This document shows positions 43,898 through 52,092 of a DNA stretch of 64,000 nucleotides, in pieces. Source of the stretch: Halanaerobacter jeridensis (GTDB lineage: Bacteria > Bacillota > Halanaerobiia > Halobacteroidales > Halobacteroidaceae); contig NZ_JAFBDQ010000004.1 of NCBI RefSeq assembly GCF_016908315.1, forward strand, positions 1 through 64,000, written 5' to 3'. The notes under the pieces were generated by a model, which made no database searches, was not told where the DNA came from, and saw only the letters and a program-made list of their open reading frames with translations. Made by a program: the position numbers and the translations under genes. Each line of letters starts with the position of its first letter. Position 1 is the stretch's first letter.

Positions 43898-45765
43898 TGA
43901 GACAATTCTATGTACCTAAATTAGAGGGGGATTATAGTGACATTTTGCTGTGTAGAGGAATTGCAGAAATTGTCAAACAAGTTCTTATACAAAGTGGTGA
44001 AGAAAACCCAGAAATTGTAATTAAAGATATGGCTTCATTCTACCAGATTGAATCAGATAAAGAGTTGATAAAAGAAAATTTTACAGATGTAGAATTCAAG
44101 ACGTTATATCCATTAATATATTATGACAAAATGGATAACAAACCAGATTATACTGAAGATATAGTAGATTTCACATTAGATGAAGAATATAAAGAGTGGT
44201 CTGCTACTAAGCATAAGTCAAATTTAATTCGTCAAACTACAGGAGTACCATTGTCTAATAAGATAATGAATGATGTCTATAGTATAAAAGAATACTTTGG
44301 TGAATTATTATTTATCATTTTAGATTCTTTTAGTGAGCCTCAAGGTGACTATAGTCAATTATCAGATAACTTAGACCAATTATTTATTAAAATACAGCTT
44401 AATAAATTTAAAAAGATTATAAAAAATGAACTGTCTAATAGTGAATTAGAAGAGATAGAAAATAATTTAGACCAGTTATTTGAAGGTTTTGATAATTATC
44501 ATTGGAGTAAAAGAAACAAGGTGAAAAAAATTATTCAAAATCAATTACCTGAATCAGAAAATGTTACTAATATTACAGAAAACATTAAAGAACTTTACAA
44601 CCAAGCTAAGCTTGATTTCACTGAGAGCCATAATGCTTTAAGTAGTTTATTACCCAAAAGAGTCAAGGGATTAAATAGAGATGATTTATCTTCCACATCT
44701 AGAATTAGTCCTAAAAATTCATCAGAAAGCTGGTTTAAGTTATTTCTAATATTAATTGGATTTTATAAATTGTTTATGCTAAAAAGCTTGAATTCTGGAA
44801 ATAGACTTTATTCAGTTATTATTCCAAATCAAGTACTATTAGATGACTTTGATAGTTTATATTATCAGATTGAACCTGATTATTATCCAGCGAATACTTT
44901 AGAAAAACAAAACATTTTGTTTTTGAGTGATTTTATTATTAAATTGTTAGATAAATTAGAACAGTTTGATAATCGTAGACGAAGGAGAAGAAGAAAACTA
45001 TTAAGAAACTATATTCAAGGATTAAAAAATGCATATCTTGTTGATATGGGTCAAAACCATGTGATTAAAAATATTTATGATCTAAATATCCCTAACTGGA
45101 TTGTATTAGATGAAGAAAAAGATAAAGTAAAGTTTAAAGAAGTATTTCAAGAATTTATGGAATTAATAAGACCAATTGATGATAAAAATGAAGACATTAA
45201 GATTTTTCAAGAACTGTATAAGTTCTTAACTACTGAGAAAGTTGATTATTTGCTAAATTATTATTATCAACATGCAGTTTTAGCAATTCAAAGATTAGCT
45301 AATGATAATGGAGCAAAAATATATACCAAGCGAGGTGTTAAATTTATTATGAGTAAATTAGAAAATGTTGATCAAACTAATTATTCTTCTATTTTAGAAA
45401 ATGAGGGCTTTCAGAATTTTGCTGAGGCAATTAGAAATAGTACTTTAATCCCAATTTATCACAATGATAAGAAAAAAATTAAATTTGGTTTGTTACAAGA
45501 TTTAAGACGAGCAGCACTTAATAAAGAAACATTGGTTACTGAATTATCAGAATTTATGGCAGACTATAACAATGAAAACGGGTTGGAAAATTTTCACAAT
45601 AATAACCCGATGCGTTCTAACTTGACTACTAAGGACTTTGAACAATTGGTAAATTTAATTGATGAACATGATTCTGAAATTATTGGTAATATGCTTTTGG
45701 CGTATGGATTTGGGAAAGATGAAAAAGTAGAAGAAGTTAAAGAGGGGGCAGATAATAATGAGTAA
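43897..45765 (+). CDS. Cas8-like large subunit of the type I effector (divergent)
   Basis: 622 aa, no clear catalytic motif. Assigned as Cas8 by position (between cas3 and cas7), size and coupled translation (overlaps of 1 and 8 nt). It begins MRQFYVPKLEGDYSDILLCR, which resembles Cas8a/Csx13-type starts. Residues 150-225 contain an internal near-repeat (NLDQLF plus KKIIKNEL, then NLDQLF plus KKIIQNQLPE). Near residue 360 there is a run of seven Arg (DNRRRRRRRKLLRNY), a possible nucleic-acid contact. The C-terminal helical part may stand in for the small subunit, as no cas11 is present. Confidence 0.7.
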   Translation: MRQFYVPKLEGDYSDILLCRGIAEIVKQVLIQSGEENPEIVIKDMASFYQIESDKELIKENFTDVEFKTLYPLIYYDKMDNKPDYTEDIVDFTLDEEYKEWSATKHKSNLIRQTTGVPLSNKIMNDVYSIKEYFGELLFIILDSFSEPQGDYSQLSDNLDQLFIKIQLNKFKKIIKNELSNSELEEIENNLDQLFEGFDNYHWSKRNKVKKIIQNQLPESENVTNITENIKELYNQAKLDFTESHNALSSLLPKRVKGLNRDDLSSTSRISPKNSSESWFKLFLILIGFYKLFMLKSLNSGNRLYSVIIPNQVLLDDFDSLYYQIEPDYYPANTLEKQNILFLSDFIIKLLDKLEQFDNRRRRRRRKLLRNYIQGLKNAYLVDMGQNHVIKNIYDLNIPNWIVLDEEKDKVKFKEVFQEFMELIRPIDDKNEDIKIFQELYKFLTTEKVDYLLNYYYQHAVLAIQRLANDNGAKIYTKRGVKFIMSKLENVDQTNYSSILENEGFQNFAEAIRNSTLIPIYHNDKKKIKFGLLQDLRRAALNKETLVTELSEFMADYNNENGLENFHNNNPMRSNLTTKDFEQLVNLIDEHDSEIIGNMLLAYGFGKDEKVEEVKEGADNNE

Positions 45766-46705
45766 GAAAGTTTATTCAATCTCTATTAATGGGAAAGTTG
45801 GTTTGAATTTGCATGATTTAAATAATGAAAAATCTGAAGGTAATCAATTGACCACTCGAAATGTCACTATTACTGATGGTGCTGGGAAATTAGCTACAGT
45901 TAATGCTATATCAGGTGATATGTTAAAGCATATTCAGTCAAGTCATTTGTTTAAAATTGCTAAAGAAGATGAAAATTTAGCTTTATGTGAGGGTTGTAAA
46001 AAGTTTGACGCTAATCGAATTACAATTGATGATCAGTTTGATGAATTTACTAAAAATGCTGATAATAAAGCAGAGATAGTTGATAAAATGCTTGAAATGT
46101 GTACCCTTGATGATACGGAAGGGATATTAATTACTAATAACAATAAAAATATAGGTCGCGATTCAACAGTGGAGTTTGGCTGGGTAGTAGCCATCCCAGA
46201 ACAGTTCAATTCTGATAATTTATTTCATGTTAAATATTCTGATTTAGATAAAAGTGAAGGAAGTGGGAAAAACGAGGGACAAAATATTTTTTATAGGCCA
46301 ATCAATTCAGGGCAATATGCTGTTGTTAATAATTTAGAGGTTGCTAGAATTGGGTATAATGATATCTCTAAAGAATATGCTTTGGATAGTGAAGAGATAG
46401 AAGCTAGATACAAAGCATTACTTAAATCAGTGATGATGAGTTTTTACTCTCCTGAGGGAGCAATGAGGAACACCCAAGCACCCCACATGACAAGTTTTGA
46501 AGGGGTAGTGAGTGTGAGTTATAGTTCAGTTCCAGCTCCAACTATTAGTGCATTGAATTCAGGTTATAATGAAGAGATTAAATCTATTGCTAAAACGTTA
46601 AATTCTATAGGAGAAAATGTAGAGTTGAAAGAATTTAATTCCATGTCTGAGTTCTGTAAAGTTATTGAAGAATTAATTAATAATACAGTCCCTTATGGTA
46701 TTTAA
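45758..46705 (+). CDS. cas7: Cas7 backbone protein (Cst2/DevR-like)
   Basis: 315 aa RAMP-fold protein that coats the crRNA. Typical residues of the DevR family are YSISINGKVGLNLHDLNNEK, TTRNVTITDGAGKLATVNAI and SGDMLKHIQSSHLFKIA. A short Cys pair (LCEGCKKFD) is present. The C-terminal part keeps GAMRNTQAPHMTSFEGVVSV. Ends 20 nt before cas5. Confidence 0.9.
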   Translation: MSKKVYSISINGKVGLNLHDLNNEKSEGNQLTTRNVTITDGAGKLATVNAISGDMLKHIQSSHLFKIAKEDENLALCEGCKKFDANRITIDDQFDEFTKNADNKAEIVDKMLEMCTLDDTEGILITNNNKNIGRDSTVEFGWVVAIPEQFNSDNLFHVKYSDLDKSEGSGKNEGQNIFYRPINSGQYAVVNNLEVARIGYNDISKEYALDSEEIEARYKALLKSVMMSFYSPEGAMRNTQAPHMTSFEGVVSVSYSSVPAPTISALNSGYNEEIKSIAKTLNSIGENVELKEFNSMSEFCKVIEELINNTVPYGI

Positions 46706-46725
46706 GAAGATGAAGGAGGGGTTTT

Positions 46726-47406
46726 ATGTGGCTAGAAATAGAGTATAAACCGACAGCATTATTTTCTTTTAAAGATATTAATGCTACTAATACTGCGGCA
46801 ACTTCATTATTATTCCCTACGCCTTATGGAGTGAAGATGGGATTGATTGCTGAGGCTATTAATGAATATAATTTAAATAAAGGTAAAGAAGTTTTTGAAT
46901 TGATTAAAGATAAAAAAGTGAAATTTAATTTACCTAGTGAAGCAGTAGTTAATAAAACTTTTGGTCGTATAACAGACTTAAGAAATAGAGAAGGCAGATC
47001 TAAACCTGCTTATCGTGAATATGTATTTTTCGATGGCACTTTAAAAATAGCTTTAGAGATAGTAGATTTTTCAAAGGAACAAATTCAGTTATTGAAAAAA
47101 TTAGCTATTAGAATTAATTATTTTGGCAAAAGAGGTTCATTTATGCAATTTAAATCTTTTAACCAAATTGAAGAATTAACTAATGAATATTTGAATTTAA
47201 TGGGGGAAAATAGTTTAAACAGTAGTAATAAATCAATAATTCAATTTACTGAGGATATTCCGCCAGAAGCTACTTTTGAAGCAGTTAATATTTACAATAG
47301 TGAGGAAAAATTAAAGAGAAAGAATAATAAACGAATTTTTACGGTTGATTTAGAAAAGACATTATCTGGCGAAGGATATCAATACTATAAAATTGCAACA
47401 AATTGA
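46726..47406 (+). CDS. cas5: Cas5 family protein
   Basis: 226 aa. The RAMP start WLEIEYKPTALFSFKDINAT is followed by LLFPTPYGVKMGLIAEAINE, and the glycine-rich region is YFGKRGSFMQFKSF. Cas5 caps the 5' handle of the crRNA in Cascade. ATG 46726 lies behind gaaggaggggt. Placed between cas7 and cas6, as in many type I-A/I-B loci. Confidence 0.85.
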   Translation: MWLEIEYKPTALFSFKDINATNTAATSLLFPTPYGVKMGLIAEAINEYNLNKGKEVFELIKDKKVKFNLPSEAVVNKTFGRITDLRNREGRSKPAYREYVFFDGTLKIALEIVDFSKEQIQLLKKLAIRINYFGKRGSFMQFKSFNQIEELTNEYLNLMGENSLNSSNKSIIQFTEDIPPEATFEAVNIYNSEEKLKRKNNKRIFTVDLEKTLSGEGYQYYKIATN

Positions 47407-47421
47407 TTATGGAGTGATACT

Positions 47422-48378
47422 ATGGAATTAGAAGTTATGAGTTTGGATTTTATTCTACAAGCCCAAGATAACATAAAACTGCCTGAGCATCCCGGTTCTA
47501 CTTTGCGGGGTGCTTTTGGGCATGGATTAAAAACTGTCGCTTGTAATTTGAAAGATGAAAAGTGTAAAGAATGTAATTTAAATAATAATTGTGCCTATTC
47601 TTTGTTATTTAATCCATTCTTAGTAGGCAAGGAAAAAGAAAAGACTTCAAAAAGATTTAATAATAAACCCCGTCCTTTTGTTTTTGAACCGGTTGGAAAT
47701 GGAGGAATAGTTAAAGTAGGAGAAAAAATAGAATTCAAATTAAATTTATTTGGATATACTAAAAAATTTTTGCCTTATATTATTGAAGCTTGGAAACAGT
47801 TAGAAAAAGAAGGAATCGGAGTAGGTAGAGGTGAATTTATAGTTGAAAAAATTTGGAGTGGAAATAAAATTACTGGTAACAAAAACAGAATTTTTTCAAA
47901 TGAATTTGGTTATAATAATGCCCAGCAGATTACTATTTCAAATGAAGATTTAGAAAAGTTTAAATCTATTTTAGATAAAAAAAGATTACAATTAAAATTT
48001 TCATCGCCAACTTTACTAAAAAACAAAGGTGATTTCGTAGAGAAAATTGATTTTTATAAATTAATGAAAAACTTATTTAGAAGACTATCTAGTTTAAGTG
48101 TTTTTTATGGAGAGGAAGAATTAGATATTAAATTTCATCAATATTTAGAACAAGCAAAAGAAGTTAAACTAGCAAAAGATACTACTAGATGGAAGAGTTG
48201 GTATCGTTATTCAAACCGTCAAAATAAGAAAATAAAAATGAAAGGCTTAGTAGGGGAGGTTGTTTATCAAGGAGATTTAGAACCATTTTTGCCTTATTTA
48301 ATTTTAGGGCAATATACTCATGTAGGAAAAAATACTGTGTTTGGTTTAGGAAATTATAAATTAATTAGTAATACTTAA
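47422..48378 (+). CDS. cas6: Cas6-type pre-crRNA endoribonuclease (RAMP)
   Basis: 318 aa, of the larger Cas6 (PF10040-like) type. The N-terminal region has HPGSTLRGAFGHGLKTVACN and a four-Cys motif CNLKDEKCKECNLNNNC, possibly zinc-binding. The conserved RAMP part includes VGRGEFIVEKIWSG and LKFSSPTLLKNKGDFVEKID. The C-terminal Gly-rich loop GKNTVFGLGNYKL is the Cas6 signature. It would cut each repeat 3' of the ctcc/ggag hairpin, leaving an 8-nt handle ending ctgaaag. Last gene before the first full array. Confidence 0.87.
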   Translation: MELEVMSLDFILQAQDNIKLPEHPGSTLRGAFGHGLKTVACNLKDEKCKECNLNNNCAYSLLFNPFLVGKEKEKTSKRFNNKPRPFVFEPVGNGGIVKVGEKIEFKLNLFGYTKKFLPYIIEAWKQLEKEGIGVGRGEFIVEKIWSGNKITGNKNRIFSNEFGYNNAQQITISNEDLEKFKSILDKKRLQLKFSSPTLLKNKGDFVEKIDFYKLMKNLFRRLSSLSVFYGEEELDIKFHQYLEQAKEVKLAKDTTRWKSWYRYSNRQNKKIKMKGLVGEVVYQGDLEPFLPYLILGQYTHVGKNTVFGLGNYKLISNT

Positions 48379-48539
48379 ATTTTAAGAAGGAGTTTGAAGC
48401 GGAAGTATATAAAGTAATTATATGTGGAAAGAATACTAATTTTCGCAAACCCTCATTTTAGTATTAATTTGTGGGATGAGTTATAAAGAGTTATTTGTAG
48501 TTTGAATTGTTTCAAGCCTATGTTTTACAAGGGATGAAG

Positions 48540-48663
48540 TTGGTTTCGCAAACCCCCTGGGGTTTTGTGCAAGATTAACTTTGCGAAAAGTGATAGTTTG
48601 TTTTGATGATAGGAAATGTTTTGATTACTGCTATAATAGGATTGTTATGCTGTAAAATTTGCG
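48540..48663 (+). promoter_or_regulatory. CRISPR leader of array 2
   Basis: A/T-rich leader with tttcgcaaa (48544-48552) inverted as tttgcgaaa (48580-48588), flanking aaccccctggggtt. The leader-proximal part tttgattactgctataatag is nearly repeated in the other leader at 51565-51688. A further tttcgcaaaccctc lies upstream near 48440. Transcription of the array and spacer insertion are expected here. Confidence 0.8.
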
Positions 48664-48988
48664 GTTACAATACTAACTCCGTTAACTAGGAGACTGAAAG
48701 TGCAATAGAAAAACACCCTCTCGGGTGTTGGTTACTGTTACAATACTAACTCCGTTAACTAGGAGACTGAAAGAGCGGTAGTGCTATGAGGCGACTACTT
48801 ATGAGAAGTAGTTACAATACTAACTCCGTTAACTAGGAGACTGAAAGATCTTATCTGCACCATCATTCAGATAAGTTTTAAAGTTACAATACTAACTCCG
48901 TTAACTAGGAGACTGAAAGCTACCACTGCCTATTCCTTGTTCCGCTAAATAAGTTACAATACTTACTCCATTAACTAGGAGACTGAAG
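48664..48988 (+). CRISPR. CRISPR array 2: 5 repeats, 4 spacers
   Basis: 37-bp repeats start at 48664, 48737, 48811, 48883 and 48953. They begin gttacaatactaactccgtt, contain aactagg and end agactgaaag. Four are identical; the last is degenerate (cttactcca, and a shortened gaagaa end), marking the distal side. Spacers are 36, 37, 35 and 33 nt. The stem is ctcc/ggag. Confidence 0.98.
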
Positions 48989-49020
48989 AATCATAATAAA
49001 AAAGAAAGGAGCTAATCCAA

Positions 49021-49284
49021 ATGACAGATATAGATGATAAAATCAGCAAACAGTTAATGAATAATGATGAATTAGATAACAAATTAAGGAATTCTTTCGA
49101 TAAAATCATAGAAGACTTAAAAGACATCGACAAACAGAAATTATTAAAAGAAAATCCTGACTTAACCGAGGAAGAGTTAGAAGAAAAAATCGATGAACTA
49201 GAAAAACGATTAAAAGAAGAAAAAGATAATTTCATGGAAAAATTGTCTAATACATTAAATTTCAAAGAATTATTCAATGAATGA
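49021..49284 (+). CDS. Hypothetical 87-aa charged protein between CRISPR array and cas1
   Basis: It starts behind aaaggag, 33 nt after the last repeat. The protein is almost all charged helix (NNDELDNKLRNSFDKIIEDL, DLTEEELEEKIDELEKRLKE) with heptad spacing, so a coiled coil is likely. No promoter is seen between array and gene, so it probably shares the pre-crRNA transcript, and it has its own terminator. I do not recognise the family. A CRISPR accessory or regulatory role is possible but unproven. Confidence 0.65.
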   Translation: MTDIDDKISKQLMNNDELDNKLRNSFDKIIEDLKDIDKQKLLKENPDLTEEELEEKIDELEKRLKEEKDNFMEKLSNTLNFKELFNE

Positions 49285-49313
49285 TCTCTTAACCGAGGTC
49301 ATTCTCTTTTTTT
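49279..49313 (+). terminator. Terminator after array 2 and the 87-aa gene
   Basis: gaatgatctc (49279-49288) pairs with gaggtcattc (49295-49304, one G-T), then tcttttttt. The stem overlaps the stop codon of the 87-aa gene. Confidence 0.93.
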
Positions 49314-49328
49314 GAAAAATTAGTTTTT

Positions 49329-49363
49329 ACTTTCACCCCGTTGGGAATAGTCTTCTTTATAAT
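49329..49363 (+). promoter_or_regulatory. Shared cas promoter element, copy 2 (before cas1-cas2-cas4)
   Basis: The same 21 bp as at 40373-40393 (49329-49349), followed after 8 bp by TATAAT (49358-49363), 32 nt before the cas1 start. Identity over 21 bp in unrelated flanks argues for a common operator. Confidence 0.72.
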
Positions 49364-49394
49364 AAAAGTAACACTGATTAAAGGAGGACTAAAA

Positions 49395-50411
49395 ATGGGC
49401 CAAAAATCATTAGTAGTAGATGACTATGGTATGTTTGTAGGTAAGAAGAGCGAGCGGGTAGTGGTAAAAAAAGACAAAGAAGTTATCAAAGAGGTACCAT
49501 TCTTTAGATTAAAAGAGATAATGATTTCTAGTTCTGGTGTTTCTTTTTCTTCAGATTTGATTCAAGAATGTGCTAAAGCAGGAATTCAAATTGATTTTGT
49601 TGATTATCGCGGTCAGCATCTTGCTAAGTTATCTTCGGCAGCAATGACAGGAACAATTAAAACTAGACGCCAGCAGTTAATGGCTTATCAAGATAAGCGG
49701 GGATTAGAGCTAGCTTCGACTTTTGCTCAAGGTAAAATCGATAATCAAATTGTTTTACTTAAATACTTAGCCAAATCTAGGAAACAAAAGAACAAAGAAC
49801 TTTATGATTGGATTTATAATCAGATTGAAGAGATAGAAGAAATAAAAAAAGAACTCGAAGATATAACAGGAGATGATATTGAAGAATGCCGCAGCTTGAT
49901 TTTGTCAAGTGAAGGACGAGCTGCCCAAAAATATTGGCAGGTTATCGAGGAAATTTTACCTGATGAATTAGAATTTCCTGGTCGCAAAACACAAGGAGCT
50001 GAAGATTTAGTTAATTCATTATTGAATTATGGCTATGGTATTCTTTATTCTCAAGTTTCTTCTGCAATTTTACGAGCAGGATTAGATTTATATGCAGGAT
50101 TTTTACATGCTGACCGCCCAGGAAAACCATCTCTAACCCTAGATTTGATCGAAGAATTTAGACAAACTATAGTAGATAAAACTATTATTGGGTTATTAAA
50201 TCAGAATGTTAAGTTCGAAGTTGAAGAGGGTCGAATAGCTGAAGATGATCGAAAAAAACTGGCTAATAAAATTTTAGATAGGTTAAAAAGCAAAGAAAGA
50301 TACGAAGGTAAGAAGTATCGTTTAGAAGTTATTATTCAAAAACAAGCGAGGAAATTAGCTTCTTATTTAAAAGGAAATAGAGAATATGATTCGTTTGTGA
50401 GTGGGTGGTAA
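49395..50411 (+). CDS. cas1: Cas1 integrase
   Basis: 338 aa; acquires spacers with Cas2. The start MGQKSLVVDDYGMFVGKKSE is chosen at ATG 49395 behind aaggagg; the frame runs further 5' but without a ribosome site. Catalytic Glu lies in ILSSEGRAAQKYWQ, His in FLHADRPGKPSLTLDL, and Asp/Glu in LDLIEEFR. The type is the short-N-terminal Cas1 of type I-A/I-B loci. It overlaps the open frame of cas2 slightly. Confidence 0.96.
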   Translation: MGQKSLVVDDYGMFVGKKSERVVVKKDKEVIKEVPFFRLKEIMISSSGVSFSSDLIQECAKAGIQIDFVDYRGQHLAKLSSAAMTGTIKTRRQQLMAYQDKRGLELASTFAQGKIDNQIVLLKYLAKSRKQKNKELYDWIYNQIEEIEEIKKELEDITGDDIEECRSLILSSEGRAAQKYWQVIEEILPDELEFPGRKTQGAEDLVNSLLNYGYGILYSQVSSAILRAGLDLYAGFLHADRPGKPSLTLDLIEEFRQTIVDKTIIGLLNQNVKFEVEEGRIAEDDRKKLANKILDRLKSKERYEGKKYRLEVIIQKQARKLASYLKGNREYDSFVSGW

Positions 50412-50412
50412 G

Positions 50413-50655
50413 ATGAAAACTATTCTTATTTATGATATTCCCGATGATAAGAAAAGAAAGAAAATAGCTGAAGCCTGTAAAGATTATGATTTGCATCGAA
50501 TTCAGTGGAGTGCTTTTATTGGGCGATTAAATAGAAATTTAAGAGAAGAGTTAATGCTGAGATTAGATAAGATTTTAGGGGAAGAAGAGGGCGATATCAA
50601 ATTATTTCCTATTTGCAATAAAGATTTAAAACAAAAACAAGAAATTAAGAGGTAG
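50413..50655 (+). CDS. cas2: Cas2
   Basis: 80 aa from ATG 50413 (MKTILIYDIPDDKKRKKIAE). An in-frame GTG at 50401 overlaps the cas1 end but is part of gtgggtggtaag, a likely ribosome site. It has the ferredoxin-like fold with the Asp in IYDIPDD, HRIQWSAFIGRLNRNLREEL and IKLFPICNKD. Structural partner of Cas1 in spacer integration. Confidence 0.95.
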   Translation: MKTILIYDIPDDKKRKKIAEACKDYDLHRIQWSAFIGRLNRNLREELMLRLDKILGEEEGDIKLFPICNKDLKQKQEIKR

Positions 50656-51231
50656 GTGATTAGATTGATTAAAGTAACTGATATTAAACAATATGCTTAC
50701 TGTCAGCGTATTATTTATTTTACTTACTGTATGCCAGTACAGCCTAGACAAACTTATAAAATGCAAAACGGTCAAGAAAGACATGATCGTAACGAAGAAC
50801 TAGAACCGCGACGAACTTTAGAGCGTTATGGTTTAGAAGAAGGTGAAAAAAGATTTGGAGTTAGATTGTCATCTCCTGAATTAAATTTAAAAGGTGAAAT
50901 GGATATGATGGTTGTACAAGAAGGAAATTATATTCCGATTGAGCTAAAGTATACTAATCGTCAGCCTGGAATTAACCATAAATATCAATTAATTGCTTAT
51001 TGTTTATTAGTTGAAGACCAATATCAAACGAAAATAAATAGAGGGTTAATTCATTTAATTCCTCCTAAAGAAACTATAGAAGTTGAATTAACTCCGGGAT
51101 TAAGAGAAGAAGTTAAAGAAATAATTAGCGGGATTAATGAGATTATTGCAACAGAAAAGATGCCTGCTCCTACCAGTGATCGCGGCAAATGTAGAGATTG
51201 TGAGTATCAAAATTATTGTGGGGATGTGTGA
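50656..51231 (+). CDS. cas4: Cas4 exonuclease
   Basis: 188-191 aa; trims prespacers and fixes PAM orientation with Cas1-Cas2. One cluster Cys lies in YAYCQRIIYF and three in CRDCEYQNYC; together they would hold a 4Fe-4S cluster. The PD-(D/E)xK core is LKGEMDMMVVQ with PIELKYTNRQPG. The start is GTG 50656 or, better spaced from gaggtaggtgat, TTG 50665. The order cas1-cas2-cas4 is unusual, since cas4 more often leads. Confidence 0.94.
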   Translation: MIRLIKVTDIKQYAYCQRIIYFTYCMPVQPRQTYKMQNGQERHDRNEELEPRRTLERYGLEEGEKRFGVRLSSPELNLKGEMDMMVVQEGNYIPIELKYTNRQPGINHKYQLIAYCLLVEDQYQTKINRGLIHLIPPKETIEVELTPGLREEVKEIISGINEIIATEKMPAPTSDRGKCRDCEYQNYCGDV

Positions 51232-51246
51232 AAGGGGAGAATAATA

Positions 51247-51420
51247 ATGATTAAAAAAGTATATTGTTATAAATGCGGCTCATATTATTGGACTCCCAAG
51301 GGAGAAAAAGAGATTAAAGATTGTCCATTTTGTAGTCTTGGGAAAGCATCTGATAATAATTTATCTTATAAAGAAAAGTTGCAAACCAAAAGAATTAATT
51401 ATAATAATTATGATAAATAA
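51247..51420 (+). CDS. Small zinc-ribbon protein downstream of cas4, 57 aa
   Basis: ATG 51247 lies 15 nt after the cas4 stop behind aaaggggagaa. The sequence MIKKVYCYKCGSYYWTPKGE is followed by CPFCSLGKA, a CxxC...CxxC rubredoxin/zinc-ribbon knuckle, then a basic, Asn/Tyr-rich tail. It is probably in the cas1-cas2-cas4 operon. Not a known Cas family to me; it could be an adaptation accessory or an unrelated regulator. Confidence 0.65.
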   Translation: MIKKVYCYKCGSYYWTPKGEKEIKDCPFCSLGKASDNNLSYKEKLQTKRINYNNYDK

Positions 51421-51564
51421 GAAGGAATATAAGTATAATACGTGAATTAATAAATTGAAATACCATTTTCGCAACCCCCATGGTTTTTAAAGTTTTTTAA
51501 ATGATTATTGAATATGAGTGAGCTTTCTATATCATTGCTAATTACTATTATAGCAACGATGAAA

Positions 51565-51688
51565 AAAGTTTCTCAAACCCCCTGGGGTTTTATGCAAGAT
51601 TTGGTTTGAGAAAAATAAAAGGTTTTTGTGATGATAGTAAGAACTTTGATTACTGCTATCATAGGATTATTATGTTTTAAAATATGCG
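51565..51688 (+). promoter_or_regulatory. CRISPR leader of array 3
   Basis: tttctcaaa (51569-51577) is inverted as tttgagaaa (51605-51613), flanking aaccccctggggtt, and then tttgattactgctatcatag. It is homologous to the 48540-48663 leader over most of its length. The changed pair in the stem (c-g there, t-a here) keeps complementarity. Confidence 0.8.
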
Positions 51689-52015
51689 ATTACAGTACTT
51701 ACTCCGTAAAGTAGGAGACTGAAAGTATTTAAAACAGCCTGTTTCTTTTCTTCCCCATTCATTACAGTACTTACTCCGTAAAGTAGGAGACTGAAAGTAT
51801 TATAATATGCGTCAACACCCTGCCAATTTACAATTACAGTACTTACTCCGTAAAGTAGGAGACTGAAAGTAAAATCCCTCACCACTTCCTGGATTCCAAT
51901 TATCAATTACAGTACTTACTCCGTAAAGTAGGAGACTGAAAGACTTCTTCTTCTACATTATCCCAAGCGTCTGACACAATTATAATATCACCTCCATTAA
52001 CTAGGAGACTGAAAT
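51689..52015 (+). CRISPR. CRISPR array 3: 5 repeats, 4 spacers
   Basis: 37-bp repeats start at 51689, 51761, 51833, 51906 and 51979. They begin attacagtacttactccgta, contain aagtagg and end agactgaaag. Four are identical; the last is degenerate (attataatatcacctcca...). Spacers are 35, 35, 36 and 36 nt. Same stem as array 2, different loop and 5' bases. Confidence 0.98.
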
Positions 52016-52031
52016 ATACTTATTAGATTTA

Positions 52032-52060
52032 TTTACTTTGTAATAAAAATTTAGTATAAT
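52032..52060 (+). promoter_or_regulatory. Promoter of the FliD-like gene
   Basis: TTTACT (52032-52037), 17 bp, TATAAT (52055-52060), 33 nt before the start codon. Confidence 0.65.
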
Positions 52061-52092
52061 ATATATAAGAGTTGCATAAAGGGGGTGACACC

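Noticed and set aside
48975-49277. 100-aa Ser/Phe-rich minus-strand ORF opposite the 87-aa gene
   Set aside because: Mirror of the Glu/Lys-rich + strand gene, which has the ribosome site and terminator.
51670-51906. 78-aa minus-strand ORF with a repeated TFSLLLYGVSTVI motif
   Set aside because: It is the translation of CRISPR repeats of array 3; the peptide repeat period equals the repeat-spacer period.
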